Shown here: positions 25,440 through 38,070 of the stretch, piece by piece
Numbering within the stretch: position 1 is the first letter of the stretch
Layout of the letters: each line of letters begins with the position of its first letter
From: Microbacterium sp. MPKO10
GTDB taxonomy: Bacteria; Actinomycetota; Actinomycetes; Actinomycetales; Microbacteriaceae
Assembly (NCBI RefSeq): GCF_026107415.2
Contig: NZ_JAPCHX010000004.1
Coordinates: 124,001-188,000, forward strand
DNA length: 64,000 nucleotides
Reading direction: 5' to 3'
Notes under the pieces: model-generated
The model's input: only the letters and a program-made list of their open reading frames with translations
Databases searched by the model: none
What the model was told of the DNA's origin: nothing
Made by a program: the position numbers and the translations under genes

Positions 25440-26435
25440 CTAGTGGAGTGAGCGCTCACTCCGCAAGTTTTCCGCGTCGAAGATCGCCGCGATCTCCGCG
25501 ATCTCCGCGTCCGACGGCTGCCACGCCGTAGCGGCATCCGCGTTCTGCCTGATCTGCTCGGGTCTCGTCGCGCCGGCAATCACGCTTGTGAGGTTCGGCT
25601 GCGCCAGAAGCCACGCGAATGTCGCCTGCAGCATGCTGATGCCTCGCGCGTCACAGAATCTCTGATAGCTCTCCAGCGCGTCCCAGGGCGCGTCGTCGAG
25701 CACGTGTCGGCGCTGGCGCATGATCCGGGTGTCCTCGGGCCCGCCTGTTCTGCGGAACTTTCCGGTGAGAAGACCGTTGTTGAGGGGAAAGAACGGCAGA
25801 AACCCCAGACCCGCACGGCGGACGGCGGGCAGCACCTCTCGTTCGACACCGCGGGCGACGAGGCTGTATTCGTTCTGCGCCGAGATGAATTTCTGATGCC
25901 CGCGCAGCTCGGCGGTCAGATGGGCCTCGATCACCTGCCACCCCGCGAGGTTTGAATGACCGATGTACCGGATCTTTCCCTCGGTGATTAGCTCATCGAG
26001 TGCGCTGAGGGTCTCCTCAATCGGCGTGATCGGATCGGGTGTGTGCAGCTGATACAGGTCGATCCAGTCGGTCTGCAGACGCCGCAGTGAGGCCTCAACC
26101 GCCAGACGCACGTAGCGGCGAGACCCTTTCGCTCCCCACGAGGGCAGGCCGACGTCGGCATTCGCGTGCCCAAACTTGGTGGCGATGACGACGTCGTCCC
26201 GCCGTCGCCCGAGTGCCGTGCCGAGGAGTGATTCGCTGAGCCCCGGCTCTTTTCCATACATGTCGGCGGTGTCGAAGAAGTTCACGCCGCACTCGAGCGC
26301 CGCAGTGACGACGGCAGTCGTGCCGTCCTGCGTCTCAGTCACCGTGCCGGTGCGTCCGAAATTGTTGCACCCGAGCCCTGTCGCCGACACCATGAGCCCA
26401 GAGCGTCCCAGAGCGCGATACGCCATGTCTGCCAT
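25440..26435 (-). CDS. Aldo/keto reductase
   Basis: A 331-residue TIM-barrel NADPH oxidoreductase. The catalytic tetrad is complete: Asp55 and Tyr60 (FFDTADMYG), Lys87 (ATKFG) and His131 (YQLHTPDP). IRYIGHSNLAGWQ and the C-terminal SVIAGATRPEQI match the AKR group around YghZ and general stress proteins. Substrate unknown. The start is ATG at 26435; ATG at 26426 is possible. Only 9 bp separate it from tetR, and its last codons contain the presumed TetR operator. Confidence 0.9.
   Translation of the reverse strand: MADMAYRALGRSGLMVSATGLGCNNFGRTGTVTETQDGTTAVVTAALECGVNFFDTADMYGKEPGLSESLLGTALGRRRDDVVIATKFGHANADVGLPSWGAKGSRRYVRLAVEASLRRLQTDWIDLYQLHTPDPITPIEETLSALDELITEGKIRYIGHSNLAGWQVIEAHLTAELRGHQKFISAQNEYSLVARGVEREVLPAVRRAGLGFLPFFPLNNGLLTGKFRRTGGPEDTRIMRQRRHVLDDAPWDALESYQRFCDARGISMLQATFAWLLAQPNLTSVIAGATRPEQIRQNADAATAWQPSDAEIAEIAAIFDAENLRSERSLH
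25445..25462. promoter_or_regulatory. Perfect 18-bp palindrome upstream of tetR
   Basis: GGAGTGAGCGCTCACTCC reads the same on both strands. It ends 15 bp before the tetR GTG and lies inside the last codons of the aldo/keto reductase gene. Length and position are those of a TetR-type operator covering the promoter of the exporter operon. Confidence 0.75.
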
Positions 26436-26467
26436 GCGCCCAGCCTATCGCCGTCCACAGGCCTGCC

Positions 26468-26492
26468 TGTTGTGATGGTTATCACCACAACA
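26468..26492. promoter_or_regulatory. Imperfect palindrome between the aldo/keto reductase and ogt-like genes
   Basis: TGTTGTG at the left pairs with CACAACA at the right, with a partly symmetric centre (GGTTATCACC). It lies in the roughly 100-bp spacer between divergent genes and could control one or both. The regulator is unknown. Confidence 0.45.
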
Positions 26493-26539
26493 ACCGGATG
26501 CTGCGAGACGACGGTCTCGCAGCACCTAGCGTATCGTGC

Positions 26540-27049
26540 ATGATTGACGCACCATTTGACATCCCGGAATACCTCGCCGTCGTCCCGTCACCGATCGGCA
26601 GGCTGGAACTCCTGAGCGACGATGACACGGTGACGCGCCTGGTGATCGAGGACGACGGCTCGCTCCCCCACGACGACCTGCCGCGGCGGACAAACCCCGT
26701 TCTCGATGAGGCGGCTGCTCAGCTCTGCGAATACTTCGACGGCACCAGACGCGAGTTCACGGTGCCGGTGACAGCCACCGGAACTGCTTTTCAGCGGGCG
26801 ATCTGGGACGGCCTCACGCTCGTTCCGTACGGTTCGGTGATCAGTTACGCCGCTCTGGGAAGCACGGCCGTCGGAACCCGCGGCGGTCGCGCCGTGGGTC
26901 GTGCTGTCGCGGCGAATCCGCTGCCACTTCTGATTCCGAGCCATCGTGTCGTGTCGACAAGGGGCGCCGTGACCGGATTCAGCGGCAGTCAGGGGCCGGC
27001 GATCAAACGCTGGCTGCTTGAGCACGAGCGTGCCGAGATCGTCGTGTGA
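26540..27049 (+). CDS. O6-alkylguanine-DNA alkyltransferase-like protein without the acceptor cysteine
   Basis: A 169-residue protein with the Ogt/MGMT fold: a small N-terminal domain, then FQRAIWDGLTLVPYGSVISY, the Arg-finger region GGRAVGRAVAANP, and FSGSQGPAIKRWLLEHE. In place of the invariant PCHRV it has IPSHRVV: Ser134, codon AGC at 26939-26941. Without the thiol it cannot accept an alkyl group in the usual way. DNA-binding parts look intact, as in ATL proteins (PWHR, PAHR), which bind O6-alkylguanine and hand it to excision repair. A point mutation or sequencing error is the alternative. ATG at 26540 preferred over 26498. Confidence 0.85.
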   Translation: MIDAPFDIPEYLAVVPSPIGRLELLSDDDTVTRLVIEDDGSLPHDDLPRRTNPVLDEAAAQLCEYFDGTRREFTVPVTATGTAFQRAIWDGLTLVPYGSVISYAALGSTAVGTRGGRAVGRAVAANPLPLLIPSHRVVSTRGAVTGFSGSQGPAIKRWLLEHERAEIVV

Positions 27050-27057
27050 TAACTCCG

Positions 27058-27798
27058 CTATACGATGAGTGCGAGTTCACCCTCGTCCGGTTCGACGCGG
27101 AAGCCCGCATCAGCGGCCCACGCGCAGAGGTCCTCGAGCGTCTCGAAGTCCTGCTCCGCTGCGATGAGGGCGCGGGCGAATTCGCCCTTCGCCTTCTTGT
27201 TGAAGTGGTTGAGGGCGCGCCTGCTGCCGTCCGGACCGTCCGCGAGCACCCGCAGATAGCAGGAGTCTGGCCGACGCGGTGCCAGCCCCAGTTCGGCGTA
27301 GCCCTCAGAGCGCATGTCGACGATCACGTCATCGCGCGTCGCAAGAATCCCGCTGACGGCCTCACGCCAATGCTTCTTGAGTGAGAGCCCGGGGATGCGC
27401 GACGAGTGAGAGAGCCGGTAGGCGGGAATGGGATCGAGCGCGTGGATGAGCCCGAACAGCGCGGAGTGCACGGCGACGTGGCTATCGGCGAAAGCACGCT
27501 GCGCGGGTGTCAATGATGCCGCATCAAGGGCGTCGAAGAGCACTCCCGTGTATCGATCGAGTGCGGGCATCGTGGGAGACGAGCGCAGTGCCCCGTTCAC
27601 GGCTACCTCGCTGTGCTGTGTGCGCCCGAGCTTCAGCGCGGTGATGGACTGCTCGGGGGAGGCTGCAAGATCGATGAGAGCGTCGACAAGAGCATCCCTG
27701 TGGTCATCGAGTTCGCGATACCGGAGCGCATCCACAGACAGCGAACGCCCCGTGCCACCCGCTCGCTTCGTCTCAGACGGAGGGAGCAGGATCAGCAC
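27058..27798 (-). CDS. yaaA: YaaA/DUF328 family peroxide stress protein
   Basis: A 246-residue protein of the YaaA family, which in E. coli limits free iron and DNA damage under peroxide stress and binds DNA. Family stretches are LLPPSETKR at the N-terminus, ALFGLIHALDPIPAYRLSHS, and FNKKAKGEFAR near the C-terminus. GTG at 27798 gives the family's exact N-terminus. It lies 31 bp after atpC on the same strand and may be read from the ATP synthase operon. Convergent with the Ogt-like gene. Confidence 0.88.
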   Translation of the reverse strand: MLILLPPSETKRAGGTGRSLSVDALRYRELDDHRDALVDALIDLAASPEQSITALKLGRTQHSEVAVNGALRSSPTMPALDRYTGVLFDALDAASLTPAQRAFADSHVAVHSALFGLIHALDPIPAYRLSHSSRIPGLSLKKHWREAVSGILATRDDVIVDMRSEGYAELGLAPRRPDSCYLRVLADGPDGSRRALNHFNKKAKGEFARALIAAEQDFETLEDLCAWAADAGFRVEPDEGELALIV

Positions 27799-27829
27799 GG
27801 GGCGTTCAGGTGAAGAGAGAGAAGCAAGA

Positions 27830-28099
27830 CTACTTGACGAGGGAGGCGTTGCCGGCGACGACGGTGACCGTGTCGTTCTCGACGGACAGGAAGCCGTCGT
27901 CGGCCTGTGCCGTAACCTTCTCACCGCCGGTCGTCGTCACGCGAACCTCACCCTGAGCGAGGATCGCGAGCATCGGTTCGTGACCGGCGAGGATGCCGAT
28001 CTCGCCCTCGACGGTCTTGGCGATGATCTGCACCGCCGCACCCGACCACACCTCGTGGTCGGCTGCGACGACGCTGACCTGCAGTGAACGGCCCGCCAT
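27830..28099 (-). CDS. atpC: ATP synthase epsilon subunit
   Basis: An 89-residue epsilon subunit of the F1 central stalk. It has the N-terminal beta-sandwich (VSVVAADHEVWSGAA, GEIGILAGHEPMLAIL), but stops before the C-terminal helical hairpin, which in other bacteria can block ATP hydrolysis. Short epsilons are seen in related actinobacteria. ATG at 28099 begins 2 bp after the atpD stop; last ATP synthase gene of the operon. Confidence 0.95.
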   Translation of the reverse strand: MAGRSLQVSVVAADHEVWSGAAVQIIAKTVEGEIGILAGHEPMLAILAQGEVRVTTTGGEKVTAQADDGFLSVENDTVTVVAGNASLVK

Positions 28100-28101
28100 G
28101 A

Positions 28102-30494
<2,393 letters not shown>

Positions 30495-30497
30495 AGA

Positions 30498-32126
<1,629 letters not shown>

Positions 32127-32177
32127 CTTCTTCCCTATCTGTGCCGGGGATGTTCCCCGAAAGTGTATGAAACCGGT

Positions 32178-32972
32178 CTACCCGGCGAGCTTGAGTTTCA
32201 GATCACCAAGCCGCGAGACGATACTCGCGTCGATGACGTCGTCACCGGCCTGGATGCGCATTCCGCCGACCAGCGACGGATCGACGACGAGATTGAACGT
32301 GATATCACGACCATACGTCGCCGCGAGCCGCTCGCGAAGCTGATCGCGCTGTGCATCGGTCAGCGGGTTCGCGCTCGTCACCGTGGCGATCGTGCGCCCG
32401 CGCTGATCAGCGACAGTGGATGCTGCCGTGCGCAGGAGCTTGCCGATGCGCCGTCCACGCGGCTGCTGAATCAGGCGGGAGACAATGACAACAGTGGCTT
32501 CCGAGGCCGTGCCGTCGAGCAGGCGCTTCACGACATCAGCCTTGCGCGCCGGGTCGCCGAGCTTCGAGCTGAGCGCCAGCTCGAGTTCGGCGTTCGCCGT
32601 CACGACCTGACCGAACTGGAACAGCTCAGACTCGATGGGTGCGTCTCCGGAAGCGACAGCCGCCGCGCGAATTCCCAGCTCTTCGACGCCGGCGAGAAGA
32701 TCGTCCGATGACGACCAGCGTGCACTCGCGACGGTCTCGAGCAGAGACCGTGCAGACCCATCGACCCGGTCGCCGAACACGCGTCCGATGACGCTGGCCT
32801 TGGTTCCGGAATCTTCAGCGGGATCGGCGATCAGCGTGCGCAACTGCGCGGACGCGTCGATCACGTGTCCCGCGTCGAGCAGCGACGCTGCGGTGGAGAG
32901 ATCGACGGAATCGCTGACGGCGTTCAGTGCCGCCACCGACTGAGCGAGAGCTTCTCGTGTTGCGCTACCCAT
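32178..32972 (-). CDS. atpH: ATP synthase delta subunit
   Basis: The 264-residue peripheral stalk subunit that ties b to the alpha subunits. The C-terminal half fits the OSCP/delta family (ATVTSANPLTDAQRDQLRE, VDPSLVGGMRIQAGDDVID). Longer than the usual 180 residues, as in other actinobacteria, with a helical N-terminal extension. 6 bp after atpF. Confidence 0.95.
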   Translation of the reverse strand: MGSATREALAQSVAALNAVSDSVDLSTAASLLDAGHVIDASAQLRTLIADPAEDSGTKASVIGRVFGDRVDGSARSLLETVASARWSSSDDLLAGVEELGIRAAAVASGDAPIESELFQFGQVVTANAELELALSSKLGDPARKADVVKRLLDGTASEATVVIVSRLIQQPRGRRIGKLLRTAASTVADQRGRTIATVTSANPLTDAQRDQLRERLAATYGRDITFNLVVDPSLVGGMRIQAGDDVIDASIVSRLGDLKLKLAG

Positions 32973-32978
32973 TGCTGA

Positions 32979-33542
32979 TTACTTGTTCCCTGCTGCTGTC
33001 GTCTCGGATGCCTCAAGGTCCTTGAGGAAGCGATCCACGACCGCGGTTGCCTTCTTGTCGTCGTCAAGCGACTCACCGATGACGCTGCTGGCCAGCCCGA
33101 GGGCGAGCGAGCCGACCTCGCCGCGAAGCGAGACAAGTGCCGACTGGCGTTCCGCCTCGATCTGCGCGTGAGCGCTCGTCGTGATGCGCGAAGCCTCTTC
33201 AGACGCCTGGTCCTTCGCCTCAGCGACGATCTTCTTGCCGTCTTCACGAGCACCCTCGCGAATTCGCCCGGCCTCGGCACGAGCATCCGCAAGCTGCGCT
33301 GTGTACTCTTCGAGCGCTGCCTCGGCCTTACGCTGCGCCTCATCTGCCTTGGCGATGTTGCCCTCAATCGCTGCGCCGCGCTCATCAAGCAGCTTGTAGA
33401 GCCGCGGAAGGGCGACCTTCCAGAACACGACGAGAACGATCACGAAGCACACGGCCGACCAGATGATGTCGTACGTCGCCGGCAGAATCGGGTTGTGTGC
33501 CGCCCCGTCTTCAGCCGCCGTCACAAATGCGTTCAGCATCAT
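32979..33542 (-). CDS. atpF: ATP synthase b subunit
   Basis: The 187-residue b subunit: a short exposed N-terminus, one membrane helix (about 27-47, IIWSAVCFVIVLVVFW), then a long Ala/Glu/Arg-rich coiled coil (KADEAQRKAEAALEEYT and onward) that forms the stator stalk. Only one b-type gene is present, so a homodimer is expected. 26 bp after atpE. Confidence 0.96.
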   Translation of the reverse strand: MMLNAFVTAAEDGAAHNPILPATYDIIWSAVCFVIVLVVFWKVALPRLYKLLDERGAAIEGNIAKADEAQRKAEAALEEYTAQLADARAEAGRIREGAREDGKKIVAEAKDQASEEASRITTSAHAQIEAERQSALVSLRGEVGSLALGLASSVIGESLDDDKKATAVVDRFLKDLEASETTAAGNK

Positions 33543-33568
33543 TCCTCCTTACGTATGGTGAAAGAGGA

Positions 33569-34641
<1,073 letters not shown>

Positions 34642-34770
34642 AGCGTTCGCTATCAGCGCTATCTCCTGGATTTCAGAGCAATGAGCACGGCTCACGCTAC
34701 GTTCGATCGGTGGGAAAGACGCCTTACCCGGCAGCCGAAGGCTCACACCTGGCAGGGAGAATCTCTGTAC

Positions 34771-34776
34771 ACTCTA
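34771..34776 (-). promoter_or_regulatory. Possible -10 element (TAGAGT) of the ATP synthase operon
   Basis: The atpI-atpB gap contains a locally AT-rich stretch reading TTTTCGTTTGCTAGAGTGT on the minus strand. TAGAGT fits a -10 hexamer; the region 17 bp upstream (TCGTAG) is a poor -35. Suggested by composition and position only. Confidence 0.3.
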
Positions 34777-34812
34777 GCAAACGAAAAGCCGTTCTACGAA
34801 TCGTAGAAGTAC

Positions 34813-35259
34813 CTAATCATCGTGATTTTCATCGCCGGGCAATACAACATCGCTCGCATGGGGAACCCGCACCTTCGCGACCACAATGCCGTCGACAACG
34901 AGCGAGCCGATCACACCGGCGATGACGGCGAGGAAGAAGATGGTGTCGTTCACCCACTCCTGCTGCTTCACGACCCAGGCCAGCACGAGAAAGACGACGA
35001 ATTTCACGAGCCAACCGCCCATCACGCCCGCGAAGAAGATCGGCACGAACAGGTCGCTGCCCGCCTTGCGGTTCGCCAGGAGAATGCTGACAGCCGTGAC
35101 GCTGAGGAAGATCAGTGCCACGACGGCGCCGAGAAGTGCACTGATCAGCCCACGGGGTCCGTCGACGAGGAGTCCGACGATGCCGCCGACGACGGCGATG
35201 ACCGCTGTGACGGCGGCTCCCCACACGAGGCTGGCGCGAAAGACGGGGTTCGAGGTCAT
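34813..35259 (-). CDS. AtpI-like small membrane protein preceding the ATP synthase genes
   Basis: A 148-residue protein with four hydrophobic segments (about 9-30, 38-60, 70-92, 103-125) and an acidic C-terminus (GDENHDD). Its position between wecA and atpB identifies it as the AtpI-type assembly or membrane protein found in this spot in actinobacteria; in other bacteria AtpI helps assemble the c ring or aids Mg2+ uptake. Start overlaps the wecA stop by 4 nt. Confidence 0.8.
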   Translation of the reverse strand: MTSNPVFRASLVWGAAVTAVIAVVGGIVGLLVDGPRGLISALLGAVVALIFLSVTAVSILLANRKAGSDLFVPIFFAGVMGGWLVKFVVFLVLAWVVKQQEWVNDTIFFLAVIAGVIGSLVVDGIVVAKVRVPHASDVVLPGDENHDD

Positions 35260-36512
35260 GATGATCCTCCTTCGGTTCGCGGGGCAGACGACGTCCCGTG
35301 AGCGTGTGTCTCAGTCATTGACTGATCGAGCGGGTCATGTTTGCGCTGCGCGTCGCTCGTCTCATCGTCCGGCGTCAGCTGCGCGGCGACCTCGTGGCGT
35401 TTGCGACGTCCAAGGGGCGCGAATGTCGCCACCGTGCAGGCGATGACGCCCGCGACGAAGAAGACGAGGGCGACCCAGTACGTGTCGAAGAGGAACAGGA
35501 ACAGACACGGCACTGAGATCACGACGGTCCAGGCGTAGAAGATCAGCACGGCGTGAAGCTCCGAGTGGCCCATGTCGATGAGCCGGTGATGCAGGTGGAG
35601 CCGGTCGGCGCTGAACGGGCTCTTCCCCGCCCGCAGCCGCCGAAAGACGGCGAGGCTGAAGTCGACGAGGGGGACGACGAGGATCGTGATGGGCAGCAGG
35701 AGCGGAATGAACGCGCCGACAAGCTGCGAGCCGCCAAGACCGTTCCCGTCGCTGCCCTCGACAGCGGAGGGATCGATCTGTCCCGTAATCGAAATGGCCG
35801 ACGTGGCCATGAGCAAGCCGACGAGCAGAGCTCCGGCGTCGCCCATGAACATCTTCGCCGGGTGCCAGTTGAGTGGCAGGAATCCGGCGCAGACGCCGAG
35901 CAGGACGGCGGAGATCAGCAGCGAGAGATTGAAGTAGTTGTACTGGCTGACGGTTCTCACCAGAAGGTAGCCGTAGACGAAGAACACGCCATTCGCGATG
36001 AGGGCAACTCCCCCGACGAGGCCGTCAAGACCGTCGATGAAGTTCACGGCGTTCATGACGAGCACAATCGTGAGCACCGTCAGGATGAACGACATCCAGC
36101 TTGATCCGACGGTGCGCCCAGCGATGGGGAGCGAGTAGATCTGGACGCCGAGCCACGCAATCAGCCCCGCGGCGAGGAACTGCCCGGCGAGTTTGATCAT
36201 CCAGTCCAGGTCGATGAGGTCGTCGATGATGCCGAGCACGACGATCAGGAGAGTGGCACCGAGAATTGCGAGAATCGGGCCCGGTTCGTCAAAGATCACA
36301 TCGAAGAACGGGTTGAACGAGGCGATCGTCATCGCCGCTGCCACACCGAAGAACATGGCGACGCCGCCCAGCCGCGGCGTAGGCCGTGAATGCATATCGC
36401 GGTCGCGGATCGGCGGGTAGAGCTTGAACCGGAGGGCGAATCTGTAGACCGCCAGTGAGAGCACCCACGTGATGATCATGGCCGCGAGGGCGATGAGCGC
36501 ATACTGACGCAT
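35256..36512 (-). CDS. wecA: Undecaprenyl-phosphate glycosyl-1-phosphate transferase (WecA/MraY family)
   Basis: A 418-residue polytopic enzyme with about 11 helices. RPTPRLGGVAMFFG, AVNFIDGLDGLVGG, FMGDAGALLVG and HLHHRLIDMGHS are the metal/UDP and histidine motifs of the WecA branch. It moves a sugar phosphate from a UDP-sugar to the lipid carrier and starts a wall polymer or galactan linker. The position between tsaC and atpI matches Rv1302 of mycobacteria. The hydrophilic C-terminal 40 residues are an extension. Confidence 0.92.
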   Translation of the reverse strand: MRQYALIALAAMIITWVLSLAVYRFALRFKLYPPIRDRDMHSRPTPRLGGVAMFFGVAAAMTIASFNPFFDVIFDEPGPILAILGATLLIVVLGIIDDLIDLDWMIKLAGQFLAAGLIAWLGVQIYSLPIAGRTVGSSWMSFILTVLTIVLVMNAVNFIDGLDGLVGGVALIANGVFFVYGYLLVRTVSQYNYFNLSLLISAVLLGVCAGFLPLNWHPAKMFMGDAGALLVGLLMATSAISITGQIDPSAVEGSDGNGLGGSQLVGAFIPLLLPITILVVPLVDFSLAVFRRLRAGKSPFSADRLHLHHRLIDMGHSELHAVLIFYAWTVVISVPCLFLFLFDTYWVALVFFVAGVIACTVATFAPLGRRKRHEVAAQLTPDDETSDAQRKHDPLDQSMTETHAHGTSSAPRTEGGSS

Positions 36513-36520
36513 GAACCGTC

Positions 36521-37180
36521 CTAGTCGTCCGCGAGGCGGTCGCCGAGGACCTCGCGAAGCTGGTCACGCGAGATGACGCCCTCGCGGAGGATCGTGGCCA
36601 CGCCGTCGTCGAGCGTCAGCGCCGTGGCGTCGATGATCGTCGACGGAACGCTCGTTCCCGTACCAGCATCCAGGTAGATCTCGACGCTTTCTCCGAGCAT
36701 CTCCTGCGCCGAGGCAGCGGTCTCTGCGGGAGATTCGCCTGTCAGGTTCGCGCTGGACACGGCGAGCGGGCCGCTCTCGCGGAGCAGCTCGAGGGCGATC
36801 TCGTTGTCGGGCATCCGTAGCGCAACAGTGCCGTCTGTGTCGCCCAGATCCCACACGAGAGACTGCTGCGCGGGGAGGATCACTGTGAGGCCACCTGGCC
36901 AGAACTCCTCGACCAGCTGCGTGACGAGATCGGGCACGACAGACGCGAGCGCCGCAAGCGTGTCTGTCCCCGACACGAGAACGGGCGGCGGCTGCTGTCT
37001 GGTGCGCCCCTTCGCGTCGAGCAGACGCTGCACGGCGGCGGGGTTGAAGGCGTCGGCCGCCAGCCCGTACACCGTGTCGGTGGGGAGCACGACGAGCTCG
37101 CCGCGGCCAAGGGCCGTTCGGGCGAGCCGCATTCCTGTGAGGAGCTCAGAGTCGACAGAGCAGTCGTAGAGGTTCGACAT
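36521..37180 (-). CDS. L-threonylcarbamoyladenylate synthase (Sua5/YrdC/YwlC)
   Basis: A 219-residue enzyme that makes threonylcarbamoyl-AMP from Thr, bicarbonate and ATP for the t6A modification at position 37 of ANN-reading tRNAs. ELVVLPTDTVYGLAADA, WPGGLTVIL, ALRMPDN and AVSSANLTGESPA are the family motifs. Next to wecA and, apart from an inserted ABC cassette, to prmC and prfA, the standard actinobacterial order. Confidence 0.94.
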   Translation of the reverse strand: MSNLYDCSVDSELLTGMRLARTALGRGELVVLPTDTVYGLAADAFNPAAVQRLLDAKGRTRQQPPPVLVSGTDTLAALASVVPDLVTQLVEEFWPGGLTVILPAQQSLVWDLGDTDGTVALRMPDNEIALELLRESGPLAVSSANLTGESPAETAASAQEMLGESVEIYLDAGTGTSVPSTIIDATALTLDDGVATILREGVISRDQLREVLGDRLADD

Positions 37181-37209
37181 CGCCTGTGATTGTATCGCGA
37201 GCAGAGTGT

Positions 37210-37243
37210 GAGGATGCCGCGAGCAGCGCCCCGCGGCATCCTC
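37210..37243 (-). terminator. 12-bp hairpin after the Drr-type permease gene
   Basis: GAGGATGCCGCG pairs perfectly with CGCGGCATCCTC around a 10-nt loop. It lies 30 bp past the permease stop and 30 bp before the tsaC-type gene, so it probably ends the exporter transcript. No clear T run. Confidence 0.6.
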
Positions 37244-37272
37244 ATCGACTCACATTCGATGACGAATCGTGC

Positions 37273-38070
37273 TCAGCGACGGCCCGCTTTCCGCGTGAAG
37301 GTCACGCTGCTCCAGGCGATGGCGACGACAAGGATCCCGGCGCACCAGATCATCGCAACGAGTGCGTCCGAGCCGGCGTCTCCGCCCATCAGCAGGCTGC
37401 GAATCGACTCGATGACGGGCGTAATGGGCTGATATTGAGCCACCCATTGCAACCACGAGGGCATCGTGTCGACGGGCACGAAGCCACTCGAGAGGTACGG
37501 GAGAAAAAGCAGAACGAACCCGTATGCATTGGCTGCCTCAATACTCCCGGCCACGAGACCGATCGCCGCGAACAGCATGGTGATCGTCGTGATGTATACG
37601 GTGATGATCACCAACGCGCCGAGCCAGCCGAGCGGGTCGGCGGATGGACGGAACCCGGCAACCAGCCCGACGACGATGATGACGGTCGTCGCCACGAGGT
37701 TGCGCAGAACACTCGCCACGACGTGCCCCGTCAATACAGCACTGCCGCGAATCGGCATGGTGCGGAACCTGTCAACGATGCCCGTCTGCAGATCACCGGC
37801 CACCAGTGTCGCCGTCGACGACGCTCCGAACCCCGCGCACATGATGATGATGCCCGGCACGATGTACGACACATATCCTTCGTCTCCCGCAAAGCTCATG
37901 GCTCCGCCGAAGACGTAGACGAAGAGGCCCATCATGAACACCGGGAGCAGAATGGCCATCAGCAGACCTTCACCGTCGCGCAGAGAATGGCGGATGCTGC
38001 GATCGATGAACACCAGATCCGCGTTGCCCGCAGGCGGGACACGGCGCGTCCCCATCTCGATTGTCGTCAT
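37273..38070 (-). CDS. ABC-2 type drug exporter permease (DrrB-like)
   Basis: A 265-residue membrane protein with six hydrophobic segments, fitting the ABC-2 permease fold of daunorubicin-type exporters. Typical features are FVYVFGGAM after the first helix, YVSYIVPGIIIM, and the conserved YLSSGFVPVDTMPSWLQWVA before the last helices. It forms an exporter with the ATPase whose stop it overlaps by 4 nt. Substrate unknown. Confidence 0.9.
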   Translation of the reverse strand: MTTIEMGTRRVPPAGNADLVFIDRSIRHSLRDGEGLLMAILLPVFMMGLFVYVFGGAMSFAGDEGYVSYIVPGIIIMCAGFGASSTATLVAGDLQTGIVDRFRTMPIRGSAVLTGHVVASVLRNLVATTVIIVVGLVAGFRPSADPLGWLGALVIITVYITTITMLFAAIGLVAGSIEAANAYGFVLLFLPYLSSGFVPVDTMPSWLQWVAQYQPITPVIESIRSLLMGGDAGSDALVAMIWCAGILVVAIAWSSVTFTRKAGRR

